Assembly: GCA_017646485.1 (NCBI GenBank)
Contig: JAGCML010000315.1
Span: 1-5,171 of the forward strand
Reading direction: 5' to 3'
Origin: Kiritimatiellia bacterium
Lineage (GTDB): Bacteria > Verrucomicrobiota > Kiritimatiellia > RFP12 > DVOR01
Length of the DNA stretch: 5,171 nt
The notes below the pieces were generated by a model. The model searched no databases. It had not been told where the DNA came from and saw nothing but the letters and a program-made list of their open reading frames with translations. Made by a program: the position numbers and the translations under genes. Positions 5,104 through 5,171 of this stretch are shown piece by piece; position 1 is the stretch's first letter; the number at the start of each line of letters is the position of its first letter.

Positions 5104-5171
5104 ATGGAAATTAATTTCAACACAACCCCTGCGGTTCAACCCCTCACCTCGCTCGCTGAAGCCGTGAAGGC
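5104..5171 (+). CDS. Start of a third gene of the downstream operon, 3'-partial
   Basis: An ATG at 5104 has a strong ribosome site (AAGGAG, 5091-5096, seven bases upstream) and lies 28 bases after the preceding stop. The frame stays open for 22 codons to the window edge. The visible N-terminus (M-E-I-N-F-N-T-T-P-A-V-Q-P-L-T-S-L-A-E-A) is polar, rich in Asn, Thr and Pro, without a Sec signal. That composition suits a type III secreted substrate such as a needle, translocator or effector protein, but 22 residues cannot identify it. Confidence 0.6.
   Translation, partial: MEINFNTTPAVQPLTSLAEAVK

Noticed and set aside
1..5171. CRISPR arrays, tRNA or rRNA genes, insertion sequences, attachment sites
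   Set aside because: No spaced direct repeats, cloverleaf-like sequences, rRNA motifs, transposase frames or terminal inverted repeats were seen.

Overview
The window is a piece of a type III secretion system (T3SS) gene cluster from a Gram-negative-type bacterium. Five genes on the + strand, in the order sctQ (5' end cut off), sctR, sctS, sctT, sctU, encode the C-ring protein and the inner-membrane export apparatus. Non-flagellar rather than flagellar identity rests on the order Q-R-S-T-U without fliO/flhA-type neighbours, and on SctU, whose N-terminus and autocleavage domain resemble the Ysc/Chlamydia-type SctU that I know. The genes carry strong Shine-Dalgarno sequences, and coding DNA is close to half GC in the lines I counted. 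I cannot name the organism. A divergent sctQ, an ECF sigma factor inside the cluster and unrecognised small neighbours would fit a lineage outside the classical proteobacterial pathogens (for example the Verrucomicrobiota/Lentisphaerota group), but this is a guess.

Layout: bases 2-3592 form one tightly packed operon. Three junctions are 1-base TAATG overlaps and the fourth (sctS/sctT) is a stop abutting a start. Bases 3637-4134 (minus strand, convergent with sctU) encode a small ECF sigma-70-family factor with no anti-sigma gene visible beside it. A roughly 310-base AT-rich divergent intergenic region follows; it holds a good sigma-70-type promoter for the sigma gene and candidate promoters for the other direction. 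From 4444 to the right edge, a second + strand operon begins: an 89-aa unrecognised hydrophilic protein, a 114-aa helical charged unrecognised protein, and the first 22 codons of a third gene.

How the parts may work together: SctR, SctS and SctT are expected to build the export gate, SctU the substrate-specificity switch (its NPTH autocleavage motif is intact), and SctQ the cytoplasmic sorting platform. The sigma factor sits between the export-apparatus operon and the second operon and is transcribed divergently from the latter. It may therefore control needle, translocator, chaperone or effector genes, as the ECF factor HrpL controls T3SS genes in plant pathogens. The three right-hand genes are the least explained part of the window and the best candidates for lineage-specific T3SS substrates or chaperones.
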